This document shows positions 22,016 through 33,562 of a stretch of DNA of 64,000 nt, in pieces. Under the pieces are notes generated by a model. That model saw only the letters and a program-made list of their open reading frames with translations. It made no database searches and was not told the origin of the DNA. This DNA is from Trochalopteron elliotii (Eukaryota; Chordata; Aves; Passeriformes; Leiothrichidae). Position 1 is the stretch's first letter; each line of letters starts with the position of its first letter. The stretch is taken from the NCBI GenBank assembly GCA_024734555.1, contig JANPWX010000332.1, forward strand, positions 860,218 through 924,217, given 5' to 3'. Position numbers and translations under genes: made by a program.

Positions 22016-25000
22016 GTTACAATTGTTTCTCTTTTCAAGGACGACACCAGCAGTGCTTTTCTGGCAGTGGGTCAACCAGTCCTTCAATGCCATAGTAAAT
22101 TACACCAACAGGAGCGGGGATGCCCCAATCAGTGTCAGGTCAGGCATTGAACCTCATAATTCTGATGAGTTTAGAAGTTGTTCTCTGATGTATTTGAACA
22201 TGGCTGTGCATTGAAGTTTGAGCTGAGACAGGGATAGGTTTTTCCATCTGTACTAATTATTAATTTGATATGCACAGGTGAGAAGTCTGAGAATGGCAGA
22301 GCCAAGAACTCCATTTCTGCCATTAAGGACAAGCCTGAGCACCTTGATCAAGAGCACTTAACAGTGCAGGATTTAACAGGAGTCTGTGTTTCAGGGCTCA
22401 GTCAACCATTTGCAAGTTTTCCTCATCAGTTTGGTGTCCTACCAGGATATTTCTAAGCTGATATTTTGTGGGGACCTTTAGTTGTGTCTCTGTGCCACCT
22501 TCTCAGTGCCAGCACACACCACACTGAAGGCTCATTTACAAAGAGTGATTCCTTCAACTGGTCTGTGCTTGTTTCTCCTCGATGTCTAAAAAGGAGACTA
22601 AATAGATGCAGAAAGCAAGAAATCTCAAGCTGAAAAAGGATAAAATTAGGTTAGATAAACAGAAAAAATCTTCCTTGTGAGGGTGGTGGGGCCCTGGCCA
22701 GTTACCCAGAGAAGCTGTGGTGGCCCCTGGATCCCTGGAAGTGCCCTAGGCCAGGCTGGACAGGGTTTGGAGCAATCTGGGATAGTGGAAGGTGTCCCTG
22801 CCCATAGCAGGGAGTGGAATGGGATAAACATTATGGTTCCTCCCAAACCATTCTATGATTCTATGAATAGAAAACTGGAATTGCAGTACTTGACTTTCTG
22901 GTTTTGGGGCTGACTTGCCTAAAGATGTCTGGGAGCAAACTGTGGATTCCAGCATATAGAGACACCTCCTAGCTGGGAAGTATGTAAAGTGTGGTTTGGG
23001 GCAGGTTGGGTTGGATCTGAGTGTTTGCAGCATAGCTGGTCTGTGTGGATGGGGTTTGGTATGGCTTATTTTAATTACTATTATAGACATGGCCATGGAA
23101 ATCCAAACTGATTTTACTAGGTTAAGCAATTAGGAAATTAAATAAAAAACTAATCCTTCAAGGTGTTCATCCAGGTACATGAGAAAATGCTGAACAGGCA
23201 GCAATGCACAACCAGCAGAACCTGATTCAATATTACAGTGTGGCTTGAATATGATTTTTACTGCTAGTAAAGTAAAAATGTTTAATTCAGTGTCCCGCTT
23301 AGATCTTCCATCCCCACCTTATTGCAGTAGCACAAGAAAGCCTATTTAACTTCTGTGGGGGGCATAACTACGTGTGTAAAATGTAATTGTTTTTCAGAGT
23401 GACACCAAAATAGCTGTGCATCTGCAAACATTTTTATTTCTGTTTCAGCCAGCTGGGAACAGCCTATGTTTCTGCCACCACAGGTGCTGTCGCAACAGCC
23501 TTAGGACTTAATTCACTAGCAAAGGTATTGCTGGTATTTCTTCTATTCTTGCTAAACTGTGATGTCTTGTGAAAAGCTCCCAGCTCATTTCTCCTCTGGT
23601 GTATCTGTGTCATGCACAGCTCCCACTGTGGAGTTGTTATGGCTGCTCCTTTCTTTAGATCCCAAATTTATTTTGTCCCCGTGGGGTTGGGTTTATGCAT
23701 ATCTGTCAAACAGCCCATATTTGGTTCATGCAGACTCTATCTAATAAGGTGCCTTTTTTCCAGCTCCTTTTTTCACCTTTCAAGGCATCTAACAGCACTT
23801 GAAAATTAATTGGAGTTGTAATTATACTTCCCTGTGATGCTACTAAATTCAGAATGGTTTTGCCACTCTCCTGCCACTGGTCACTCTGGAGAGAAGCATT
23901 TATGACTTATTTCTTGTTTGAATCTTATTTTAACTCTGCCCCACCAGTGAGTTTTCACTGTATTTTAATGTAAAGGAAATAAGTCTGGTCTGTCATTAGC
24001 AGATGAGGCATTTCAATAAAGACAATGATTAAGTACATTTTTATTTTCCATGTTTTCCCCTCTCTTTGTGTTTTCCAGCGTGTCTCACCTCTGATAGGGA
24101 GGTTTGTTCCTTTTGCTGCTGTTGCTTCTGCCAACTGCATCAATATTCCACTAATGAGACAAAGGTAGGAAAAAACCAAAGATCACTCATGCTGGAAGAA
24201 AAGATGTTGCTCAGTTGGTAGATCAGCAAGTTACTAAATAAAGCACATTTTGTATCTTTAGCTTGTTTCAGAACCTTGCAGAAACCTCATGCGGGAGGTT
24301 TTGACTGGTTGTTTGTAACAGGTATAAAATAGAACATGCTCATTCTCTTCAGATAAATATCCAAAGAGTTCTTCAGTCTTGGATCTCAGAAACCAATTAC
24401 TGGCTCCTTCAAAACTTTGATCACATGGACCTTTGAATGCCAGCTACACTTTGGAAAAACACAGGCATTTCAAAAATGGTGCTTGAAATCCCACCTGCAG
24501 AACTTAGTCATAGAAGTCAGGCTCTGCAGTTCTGTTTAATCATCGAGGTGACAAAAATATGCAGTTTGTCAGAAACAAACTTTTTTTTTCTGTGTTGTGA
24601 TTTGACTAGGAATAAGAATAGTAGTAGGGAAAAGCAAATTAAAAGCATCTTATTATAAACACAAGGTTATGGGCAGAAAATGGAATATTTAGACTTTGTA
24701 TTTGCAGTGGAAGTTGATCTGTGATAGTATTTTATCTTTTATAAAATCTGAAGAGAAGAATAAAGGCAGCCCTCAGGATATCTGCTGTTCTCTCTGCTTC
24801 TCCCAATATGAGTTTAACACTTTACCCTGCACTTGAGCAAAATATCTAATAGAGAATAATGCAGTTACAGAAATGTAGTTTTGCTTGTGCCTTCTTTTAT
24901 ACTTTCAAGTATGTTCTTTGTGGTTGAAATGCCAGCTCAGACTAGAATGCCAGGGGGGAATTTTCACAGAGCCTTCTGTTTCAACTCAATGAAAATAATC

Positions 25001-28000
25001 TTCCTGTGTTCCATGAGCTGTCAAATAGGACAGACTCCACTTCCAGAGGAGTCCAGAAAATTCCACTTTTCTAATTTAATGTGTAAAGGGTCCTCTCCCT
25101 TCTGTGGAACACAGAAAAAGCACATCTCCTTTCCTCCCCCTTGGAATGCCGTGACCAGACTCAAACACCAGATTGCTGTTTACAAATACTCAGTTGGTAA
25201 CTTCTCAACATGTTTTTCCTTGATCTTTCTCTGCCTTTTGATTTTTTTTTTTTTTGTGCCGAGGAGTGTTGCAAACAGATTCACTTAGAAAATAAAATAA
25301 AACAACACACAGAATTCTTACAGTTGACTGTTTAAAGGGACAAAGATAAGGTGACAAAAAAACAGTGAAAAAATAAGTTCACATCCCTCACTGGTTTATT
25401 TTTTTACCCGTTATTCAACAGGGAACTGAAGTTTGGAATTCCTGTCACAGATGAGGATGGAAACAGACTGGGTGATTCATCCCAAGCAGCTCAGCAGGCA
25501 ATTGCCCAGGTGGTGATATCCAGGATTCTGATGGCTTCTCCTGGCATGGGTGAGGAGAAGTCCTGTGCAGTCCTGATTATCAGTTCCTGCTGTGAGAGAA
25601 GAGATTCAGTTCTATCCAAGTGATTTTCCACAGGGTCCAAATTACCTTACAGTTCCCCAGGCAGTGTTTGCCTTCCTGTGAAGAGCTTCCCCAGGGAAAT
25701 GTGGAAACAGCCTCAGTGTGTTACACTGAACTGCAGCAGGAAAGCTCCTGGGATGTTTGTGCAGGAGAGATACAGATAGCAAAGGAATGGGAGCAGATTC
25801 CACTTGCTTGGAGTGGGTTTAGGTTCTCTGTAAGTGCCAAATGACTGACCTCACGTTTAGTTACATATGAAATTGCAGGTTTTGCTTATTGGGAGAATTC
25901 ACCTTTTTAAGTGCCAATCCAACTGGCAATGTGAAATGAAAACTCAGGGAATGACAAAAGGCTGTGAAAATTGTATTATGGTATTAGTTCAGCTAAACAG
26001 AAAGTGAAAACAAAGTGCCTTTCTCCCCAACGTTAATGCCTTTTTTAATCTTATTTGCAGCAATTCCTCCCTTCATAATGAATACCCTGGAAAAGAAAGC
26101 CTTTTTAAAGGTTAGTCTTAGATAATCTATCTCTATGTATTTCATATCCTAAGTTAATATTTTAATGAATTTTAAATACTTCCTGAATCTTCATATTTGC
26201 CTCCCAAACACTGTGGGAGGACATCCCTGTAGAACTTGCTTTACAGCTGTCACTTTCCTTCTGCCTTTCTTAGAGATAACTTGGTTCTTTTTGCACAGTG
26301 CAAGGTAACTTTGAGAAAATAGGAACATTCTTGTTACTTTTATGATTGTTCTTGAACATATCCTCCTGTGAAAGAAACCTTCCTTACACTGAGTCTTGGA
26401 ATACAATTTATTGGGGAAAAAAAGAACATTCTAATAATGCTGGTTTTCTCAAGATAGCAATAAGGAGGCTTTGCTTACCTGCTGTAGTAGCAGTCTGAGT
26501 TTGGAAACAAAAATGATGGTAAAAATCTATCTTGAAAATGATCCTTTAAAATTTACTGGATGTAAAGTACAGGGTAGGCATAGATTGGGCATTCTTTATC
26601 AAAGATTACTTATTTCCTAAGTTCTTTTTATGCCAATGTAATGTGAAGTCAAACCCCTGGTACTGGTAAATCCATTACCTACATCAACATTCTGTGCTGT
26701 GTGTGCATGAGAGGGTGAAGAACAATCATGGAATTAGTTACAGGGTTGTCTAACACGAGGGAAATAATATTTAGGTGAGGAACCCTTTAATTCTTTACCA
26801 GTAAAGGGAGTTTCATCCTCACTGCTGATGTCACTGATTTAATTACTTGGTAGCTCCAGTCAAAGCCTCTGCCTGTGAGACCCACCCAAGAAGCCTAAGA
26901 TAATCTGTCTCCTTCCTGTTAGAAAAAAAGATCTGAGTCCCCAGACCCTGCCTTGGAAAAGTTTTTGTGGGGACAAGGAGGACAAGCAGGGAAAGATTTT
27001 GTTTGGAATGGTTTTGTTTGTCTAAGATAAAGCTTTCTATAGTGTTTAAATTTTATCTCTGACTGTTCCTGCCCTTTGTGTCTCTTGTGCAGAGTGAGAT
27101 TACCCAGCTAGACACCCCATTTGAAAGTGTTTCTGTATTTATAAGGCAGGAACAGATTGCCTGGGGTAGTTGTGGCTGCCCCGTCCCTGGAAGTGTCCAA
27201 GGCCAGCTTGGAACAACCTGGGATAGTGAAGGGGGTGGAACTGGATGATCTTTAAAGTCCCTTCCAACCCAAACCATTGTGTGATTGTCTTCCAATCTTA
27301 AAACTTCTTTTTCCTAAAGTGCTTTGCTTCCCTCCCATTTGGTAAAAGAAAACATTTTTCCTCACAGTGTAAAAACAGGAAATGTGGCATTTGAGTTTCA
27401 GGGTAAAAATCAGTGTGTGCTGCTTTTATCTCCTGGAAGAAATGAGCCTGCAGGGCATCCAAACACACCACAACTTGTGATATTGTGATATTCTTGAGAA
27501 TGTATTGCCTGGAAAATTAACCCTTGTTAAAAAACAAAAAATAGGGAAAAAATTATTTTGTATGTGTTTGCTATGTGAGAAAAGTCAACAAAGCCATTGC
27601 CTCAGCTGACAATTACAATGTGACAAAGACCATGACATTTATGAAGAAGCTGCAGCAATCCTCAGGGTCTGGAGACAAAATACCTGTTGTTCTTGTGTGG
27701 TGTAATCAACATAAGGGTGTTGTGAATTTTTCAGATCAGCCAAAATGAGCAATTTCTGCAGTGACTACTCAGTGGTCTCTGGTCCCATCCTGTCCTCTCC
27801 CTCAGCCTCAGAGACTGAACCCAGGTGAAGCACTGCTCTGCAGGTAGCCAGTGGTAACACCTGGTAGAGATTAGTATTAAACCCATGGAGGAGTGAGCTG
27901 CATTTTTAACAAGCAGCTTCTGCATGTCCTGGTGGAGTTTGAGAAGCACCATCCCATCCCAGCACTGCAGCACCATCCCCACACTGCTTTACTGACTCCA

Positions 28001-31000
28001 CACCCTTGGCCTCTGCTTCACTACCACGCTTGGAAATGATTCCTGACTGCTTGCCCAAGCCTGTTAAGCAACACACAAGGCCAAAAAATAGGCAAATGGT
28101 TGTGAAATGGTAAAAGAAATTAGAAAGGTGGCCTGCCTTTAAGGAGACAGAGTAAGACAGAGAGAAGGAACTGCTCCTGGAATGTTGGTCTCAGAGCAGC
28201 CTGTCATCCTGTGAGATTTGGGATAAGATGTAGGTCATGTAGCCCAACTCATCCCCCACATTCCCACAGTGTTTTGCACCAAGACATTGGTGTGAATTAA
28301 GAAGATTCCCAGAAGTTATTGCTAGAAGATGCCTCAAGAATGTTCTTAGAACACAAGCACGTATTTACTGCTTCAAAAAGAAGTTGCCTTGAAAAAGTAT
28401 TTTTATCTGTGGAAGTGCTTTTGCCATAGCTTTCAGCAGCAGCTTTGGGGCCTGTTTATGTAATTATGCAGTATGTAATTATAGCAGTAATTGATTAGGC
28501 TGCATAATGTCTATTTTCATTATCCCTGTGGCCATACTCCTGACCAGCTCTGTGCAGAGCCAAGTTGTTTTAGCTGCTGCAGCAGAAGGATCCATAAAGA
28601 GCCTTCCCCTGAGGCACAGGGTTTATAGATTTTACTCACAGGTAATTTTTCTCCTAAAGAAATAAATTGGGGTTTTTTCCATAGAAACTTACGAAAATCC
28701 CAATCAACACTAAAGTTTTAGTTTATATTACTACCCTTACACAGCTTTAACTACAGTTTCTTTTCTGTTCTGCATATTGTATTAACATCCAAGTTGATTC
28801 TAGAAGTTTCCTCATATATCCTTGAAGCAGGCTCCTTGGGATCTTTTAATTTGCAGCTAAAGTCTGTATTCAAAACTGTTACAAAACCAGAACAGAGAGC
28901 CTTTTCCTTCAAGCATTGTTCTTGAGTGTCTTATGCCCTGAAGTCCTCCATGCATTCCTAATTTCACTGTCATTTCATTTATTTGCTTTTTTGAAAGCAG
29001 GCGTAGCTGGCCTGGGAAAGCTGATAGATTTTTAGATCCAACAAAGAAAGGAGGCAGTTAGAGAAAAGCTGATTTTCCTTACGGCTTTTGTTTGCTTAAT
29101 TATCATTTCTCCATTTTCTCTGTTTGCACTAACCACTAAAATGTCATAAAGACATAAATTAAATCCTAATTCACTGGGAACTGTCTTCTTCCAGAGTTAA
29201 ATAATAGTTCTCTAACACAGTGAATTCTTCTGCTTTCTCTTGTAGTTTCTCCATTTTCTCTCTTTGTGGGGGTGTGCAGCCTGCATTTGAATTTTGTTTT
29301 ATTGTTTTACATTGTTCCCTGGGCAACTCAAATTCTTCATTCTGACCTCCCAGTGTTACTTTTTCCTCACCATCTTTCTGGATTAGTGCAGCCTGGTAAC
29401 ATTCTTGAAAAATAAGGGATGTAATTCAAATCAAGTTGGCAAAAAATGTTCCAGCACATAAACTCCATGTTCTTTATGGAGTCTGTATTAGACAGACTTT
29501 ATGGAGTCTGTATTAGGCTGCTACCTCTGAGAAGAATTACTAACTCTGACAAAGGCATGAAACCATTTATTCCTCTCAGGGCACCTTTTCAGTTGTGAAA
29601 TTGTATTTGGGGCTTTTCTGTTACATACCTTGGATCCCCCTCCCTCCCTTCTCAGAGCCAGTGTAGGGTTTGCCTTGGGTTCACCACCTCATGGACTCTT
29701 CCAGGGTATGAAATGAAAATTTGGGATGAATTTATCTCAGCTGAGGGTCAGATGGAAATGTTTAGAGAACGTCAGAACAGCAAAGCTCTGCTGCCTTCAC
29801 TCTTTACCCTTCTTGCTGTTGTTGTCTGTTCCCATTTGTTATCTCTTGTTGGAGGTTATTGCTGAATTGCACAGTTCTTCCTGCACTCATTTCTGGATTA
29901 CAGATTGACTCCATGAAAAAAAAATAAAGAAAAGAGAAGCAGTCTTCTACATTGTTTCTTCTCCCTCAGGCTCTGGAGAAATTTTACTCTACACAGGCTC
30001 ATTTTTCCTGCCTCAGACACTGCTGTGACCTCCCTCAGCCCTGAGCTTTGTTCTCCTGAGCTTTCTACATTTCCTTTTTCCATTTCTAGTCTCAAACAGT
30101 TCCCAGCTTTTTTTCACCATTTTCCCCTCTAACTTTTGTATCTTGAGAAATTCTTGCAGAAACAAGAAGATCATCTTCATTGAAAACATTGTCCACTGTA
30201 TCAAGTGATCTTTACCTCGTTAGCTATTTTGTTTTAAAACTCCCTTTGTGTCCTCATGGCTGCTGTGTCTGTCCTGCTCTTAGTGGAGGAAGAGGCATCA
30301 GTGTCCACTGAACAGCTCTGGATGTACTTCATTACTAATGAATTTCAACTAAAATTCTACCAATGAGACAGAGTAGATCCCTAAATAATTTTAAAAGCCA
30401 TCCAAAAAATATTCTTGGCATATATTCAAGTTCTGCAAAAGTTACAGAATTAATGAGGCATGTGGGTTATGTGTTGCTTTCTCAGCTTTATTTTCCCAAT
30501 CCTTCAACCCTTCTTTCCTTCAATAAAAGGTGAACTCTTGCAAGAACTGGAGTGTTGCTACAGGGACAAGTTCCTGCACATCAGGGAAATCATATTACAG
30601 GAGAAAAGGCTAAGAGAGGCAGATTTACATCTCCTTTATTTATGGCTGGTGGCTCTAGATGCAGGTTAACACCTTTTGATGCCACCAAAGGGAATGAGCT
30701 GTAACCAGACTCAGCTCTTCCTTGGAATGCCTGGGCAAAATTCCCTGTGCCCTGCAGAGGTGTGGTAGCATCACTCCAAATTTCAGCTCTGTTGCAACTG
30801 TGAGCTTGTGAGATTGAAAGCAAAGGCCCAGGAGCTGGTCCTGAGTCAAAGTGCCACACACCCATTGGAGTTTCTAAGGGAATTTTACTCATGTGTACAT
30901 TTATTCCCCAGGGAATTTCCTTGCTGCTTTCCAAAGGGATTTGGCTCAAACTGGAGCTCAGCATGAAGCCACACTGGTCAGGCTTTTACCTTCACATCTC

Positions 31001-33206
31001 AGAGTCTTTTAGGTGCAATTCTGTCTCTTATAAAACAAGAGTTCCAGGAAGGTGAGAAGCAGGAAGAAAAGATTCCAAACTCACTGTGTGTGCTTTTATT
31101 TTCAACAGAGATTTCCTTGGATGAGCGCTCCCATTCAGGTTGGATTAGTTGGAATGTGGTAAGTGGTTTAACTTTGGGTTGGGTCTGCTATCTTAAGAGA
31201 TACTTGCAGGGGTTTTGAGAATGCTGCAATATTTGCTTTTTTTTAAGGAAAAAAGGTTGAGAGAGTTACTGAGGGCACAGCAGTTATTTCCATCTCTGTA
31301 ACTGGTAAAATACCATGTTAAAAACAAAAAACTGTTAGCGGGGAAGAAGCTGCCAAGAAAAGCAGAGGGAGGGAGAAAGGGAGTGGCAAAAAAAGGAATG
31401 TGGCAGTTTGATTAGAAAAGATGCTTTGGCTGCTACCTCTAAACAGTCAGAATCTCATCCTGGAGGTTGATGAATTGTTGAAATATTTGGTTAATAGGAT
31501 TTAATTTGCTGTGTTTTGGCATTTTTTGGTGTCCTGGACATGAAGGTAAAACACTCTAAGGACATCAAATGGTAATTTTAGATGAGTTTGGGAGTGTGGT
31601 ATTGAAACATTTAGTGCTATTTGTAGGTAAATGGTAAAGTGCAGTGAGAAATAAAAGTTACATAGCACTTTGTGGAACTTTACCTCACTGTGTATAGAAA
31701 ACAAGAAGGCTTCTTACCTAAATCATGTGTAAGATTTTTGAATTCTGTTTTAGCACCTTAAATATTGTAAACCTGGTTTTGTCTCCTCTAGTCTCGTGTT
31801 TGCAACTCCCCTGTGTTGTGCACTGTTTCCTCAGAAAAGGTGAGTACTGCTGTGAATTATTCTCACTTTAATGTTATTCCAGATCCAGTCATGGTGCTGC
31901 ACACAGACACAGACACGAGATCATTGCCTGCTCAAGCACAGTTTTAATTCACATAACAAAGGTGATAAACAAGAGAATATACAGAAAAGTAATAACTGTG
32001 TTATTCATCAGTAATATATAATAGTTGTTTACAAACCCCAGCAGCTCAAGATGAGTTCTATACAATATATGCATGTCCAGTAAGGTTATGAAAGCACTAA
32101 ATACAGTCAGAGCCCATTTTATTTTCAGCTGGAAACTCTTCTAGTTACACAGAACAGCACTGGACTATCTGTGCACATTTTATTTGATTAATATTTTTCC
32201 AGACTTTTTCATCAAAACAGAAATAGTACTGAAAGCTGTCTTAGGAGCAATATTCATTACAGCTGAAATCATTATGAAATCTGAATGAGTTACTTAACAA
32301 AAAACTTAGCTCAATTTGGTGGTATGGACAGGACCTTAAATTCAGCTGTCCCTCTCATTTTAATAGTGGTTGTCTAAACTCAACAAGCTGCCAGATGTAC
32401 CTTAAACAATCCAAGCTTGAGCTGAGTCCATTAAAATGCTGAACAACTAAGGCAGCTTTTGACTTCCAGAAAACAATAGCCAATTCTCAGCATTGAGTGC
32501 AACAAAGCTGCCTGACACCATCTGTCTCCCTGCTTGGCCTAGGACAGAGAACTGTGGTAAACAAGTGTCACTAGGCTACCTGGAGATGACTTAACAAACC
32601 AGCCCAGCACACATGCTACAGGTCTTGATTTCAGCCAGGGCTCCCCAGTTCAGAGGAAGATTAGACCTTGAACTGTGCTCAGGAAATTGTAGCTGTTCAA
32701 ATGACCTGGCAGCTTAGTTCACTTTACTGTGAGCCAGCTCTCATAAAAACAAACCTTTTATTCAACTGAATAAAATTACTTTGTAAATTAAATAGCCAAA
32801 TACATTATATTGAATAAAAACTCTTTTAGGAAGGTAAGTTTCTATTGCCAGCAGCAACCTGAGCAATGAAGGGGATCCTTATCCTCATGGTAGTAGCAAG
32901 AGCCATTTCCTGACTCCACAGACTATCCCACTGCCCTTGGAGCAGGGATTCATGTGCCCTGGTCTGTGAGCCTGCTTCCTTGATGAGATGTTTAAAAAGA
33001 TCTGAAAACTCTATTGACAATGTAGGAAGTTTAACCAGCTGCACTGTCCATCTTATTTTCCCTTCTGGTGCTTGTTTGATGTAACCTCTTCACTGTTTCT
33101 CTTGCTCAGTTCGATGGCCGTGTCACGCTTGGAGCCAGATTTGCAAGCCAGGATCAAAGACAACAGCCCTGGCCTAGAACGTGTATACTTCAATAAAGGA
33201 TTATAA
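20102..33206 (+). CDS. SFXN1: Sideroflexin 1, mitochondrial serine transporter (complete, 10 coding exons)
   Basis: Coding exons: 20102-20265, 20889-21059, 22040-22138, 23449-23524, 24079-24164, 25422-25549, 26061-26110, 31109-31158, 31792-31839, 33110-33206. All junctions have AG/GT borders and compatible phases. The total is 969 nt, giving 322 aa, the length of human SFXN1. The start ATG has a good context (GAAG-ATG-G) and begins [18 protein letters not shown], close to the mammalian N-terminus. The family signature HPDTG is at residues 80-84. Hydrophobic segments fall near 100-113, 147-167, 174-195, 228-250 and 265-288, and the protein ends in the conserved FNKGL. SFXN1 sits in the mitochondrial inner membrane and brings serine in for one-carbon metabolism (established for the family). 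SFXN3 is the main alternative, but the exon-8 to exon-10 peptides ([15 protein letters not shown]) and the tail fit SFXN1 better. The gene is convergent with KIF20A. Confidence 0.96.
21959..22015. repeat. 7-N gap and (TAA)n microsatellite
   Basis: Seven N (21959-21965) are followed by about 50 bases of pure TAA repeat, 25 bases before the acceptor of SFXN1 exon 4 (22040). The gap probably reflects unresolved repeat length. Poly-N and poly-Y frames here are artefacts. Confidence 0.95.
22655..22866 (+). mobile_element. CR1 LINE fragment, 3' end
   Basis: Shows the CR1 3' order: AAATCTTCCTTGTGAGGGTGGTGGGG, AGAGAAGCTGTGG, GGCCAGGCTGGACAGGGTTT, GGATAGTGGAAGGTGTCCCTG, CCTCCCAAACCATTCTATGATTCTATG. 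5'-truncated, in SFXN1 intron 4 (22139-23448). No coding part. Confidence 0.9.
27145..27290 (+). mobile_element. CR1 LINE fragment, 3' end
   Basis: CCCGTCCCTGGAAGTGTCC, CAAGGCCAG, AACCTGGGATAGTG, GATGATCTTTAAAGTCCCTTCCAACCC and CCATTGTGTGATTGT follow the CR1 3' order. Truncated, diverged, in SFXN1 intron 8. Confidence 0.85.
29472..29519. repeat. 25-bp tandem duplication
   Basis: CTTTATGGAGTCTGTATTAG occurs at 29472 and again at 29497, followed by ACAGA and GCTGC respectively. Two units only, in SFXN1 intron 8. Confidence 0.8.
31840..33109 (+). other. SFXN1: SFXN1 intron 10
   Basis: A 1.27-kb intron before the last coding exon, AT-rich, no recognised repeat or exon on the + strand. On the minus strand it holds an AATAAA at 32762-32757, the nearest canonical polyadenylation signal downstream of the KIF20A stop codon. 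Confidence 0.6.
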
Positions 33207-33562
33207 TTCAAGGAAGGCAAAGTATCTTTCAAGGAGAAACTTGTGAACTTATTTTTTTGAATTGTGTGCCAACATAGACAAGAACACACCTTTATCTTGT
33301 CCTTTTGTTAAACATTTTGTTTGATCATCTGCATTGTTTTACGGTTAAAGACTTTCCTCAGTGTAGTGTTTAAATTACATAAGGTCACTTTGTCCACTTT
33401 GGTATTGATTGAAAGTTTAAACACACATATGCAGAGATGTTTACGTAAGTTCTCAAGCAGCTACAACAACAATAAACAAGCGCACAATGAAAACCAGATG
33501 CCAGCATATTGGATTTGCCACCTGTTCCAGTAACAACGGGGCAGGGACCTCCTTTTGAAAAG
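33207..33562. other. Shared 3' region between SFXN1 and KIF20A stop codons
   Basis: Only 356 bases separate the two stop codons, so the 3' UTRs of both genes must lie here and very likely overlap. The + strand has AATAAA at 33471-33476, suitable for SFXN1. No AATAAA or ATTAAA for KIF20A was found on the minus strand within this interval. Confidence 0.8.
33471..33476 (+). terminator. SFXN1: SFXN1 polyadenylation signal (candidate)
   Basis: AATAAA 265 bases after the stop codon. It is the first canonical signal after the coding region, giving a short ~285-nt 3' UTR. Other sites further on would run into the KIF20A coding exon. Confidence 0.5.

Larger units (their letters stand above)
26111..31108 (+). 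other. SFXN1: SFXN1 intron 8 (5.0 kb, the longest internal intron)
   Basis: Between exons ending 26110 and starting 31109. It contains a CR1 end at 27145-27290 and a 25-bp tandem duplication at 29472-29519. Otherwise it is ordinary AT-rich sequence with no supported exon. Confidence 0.7.
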
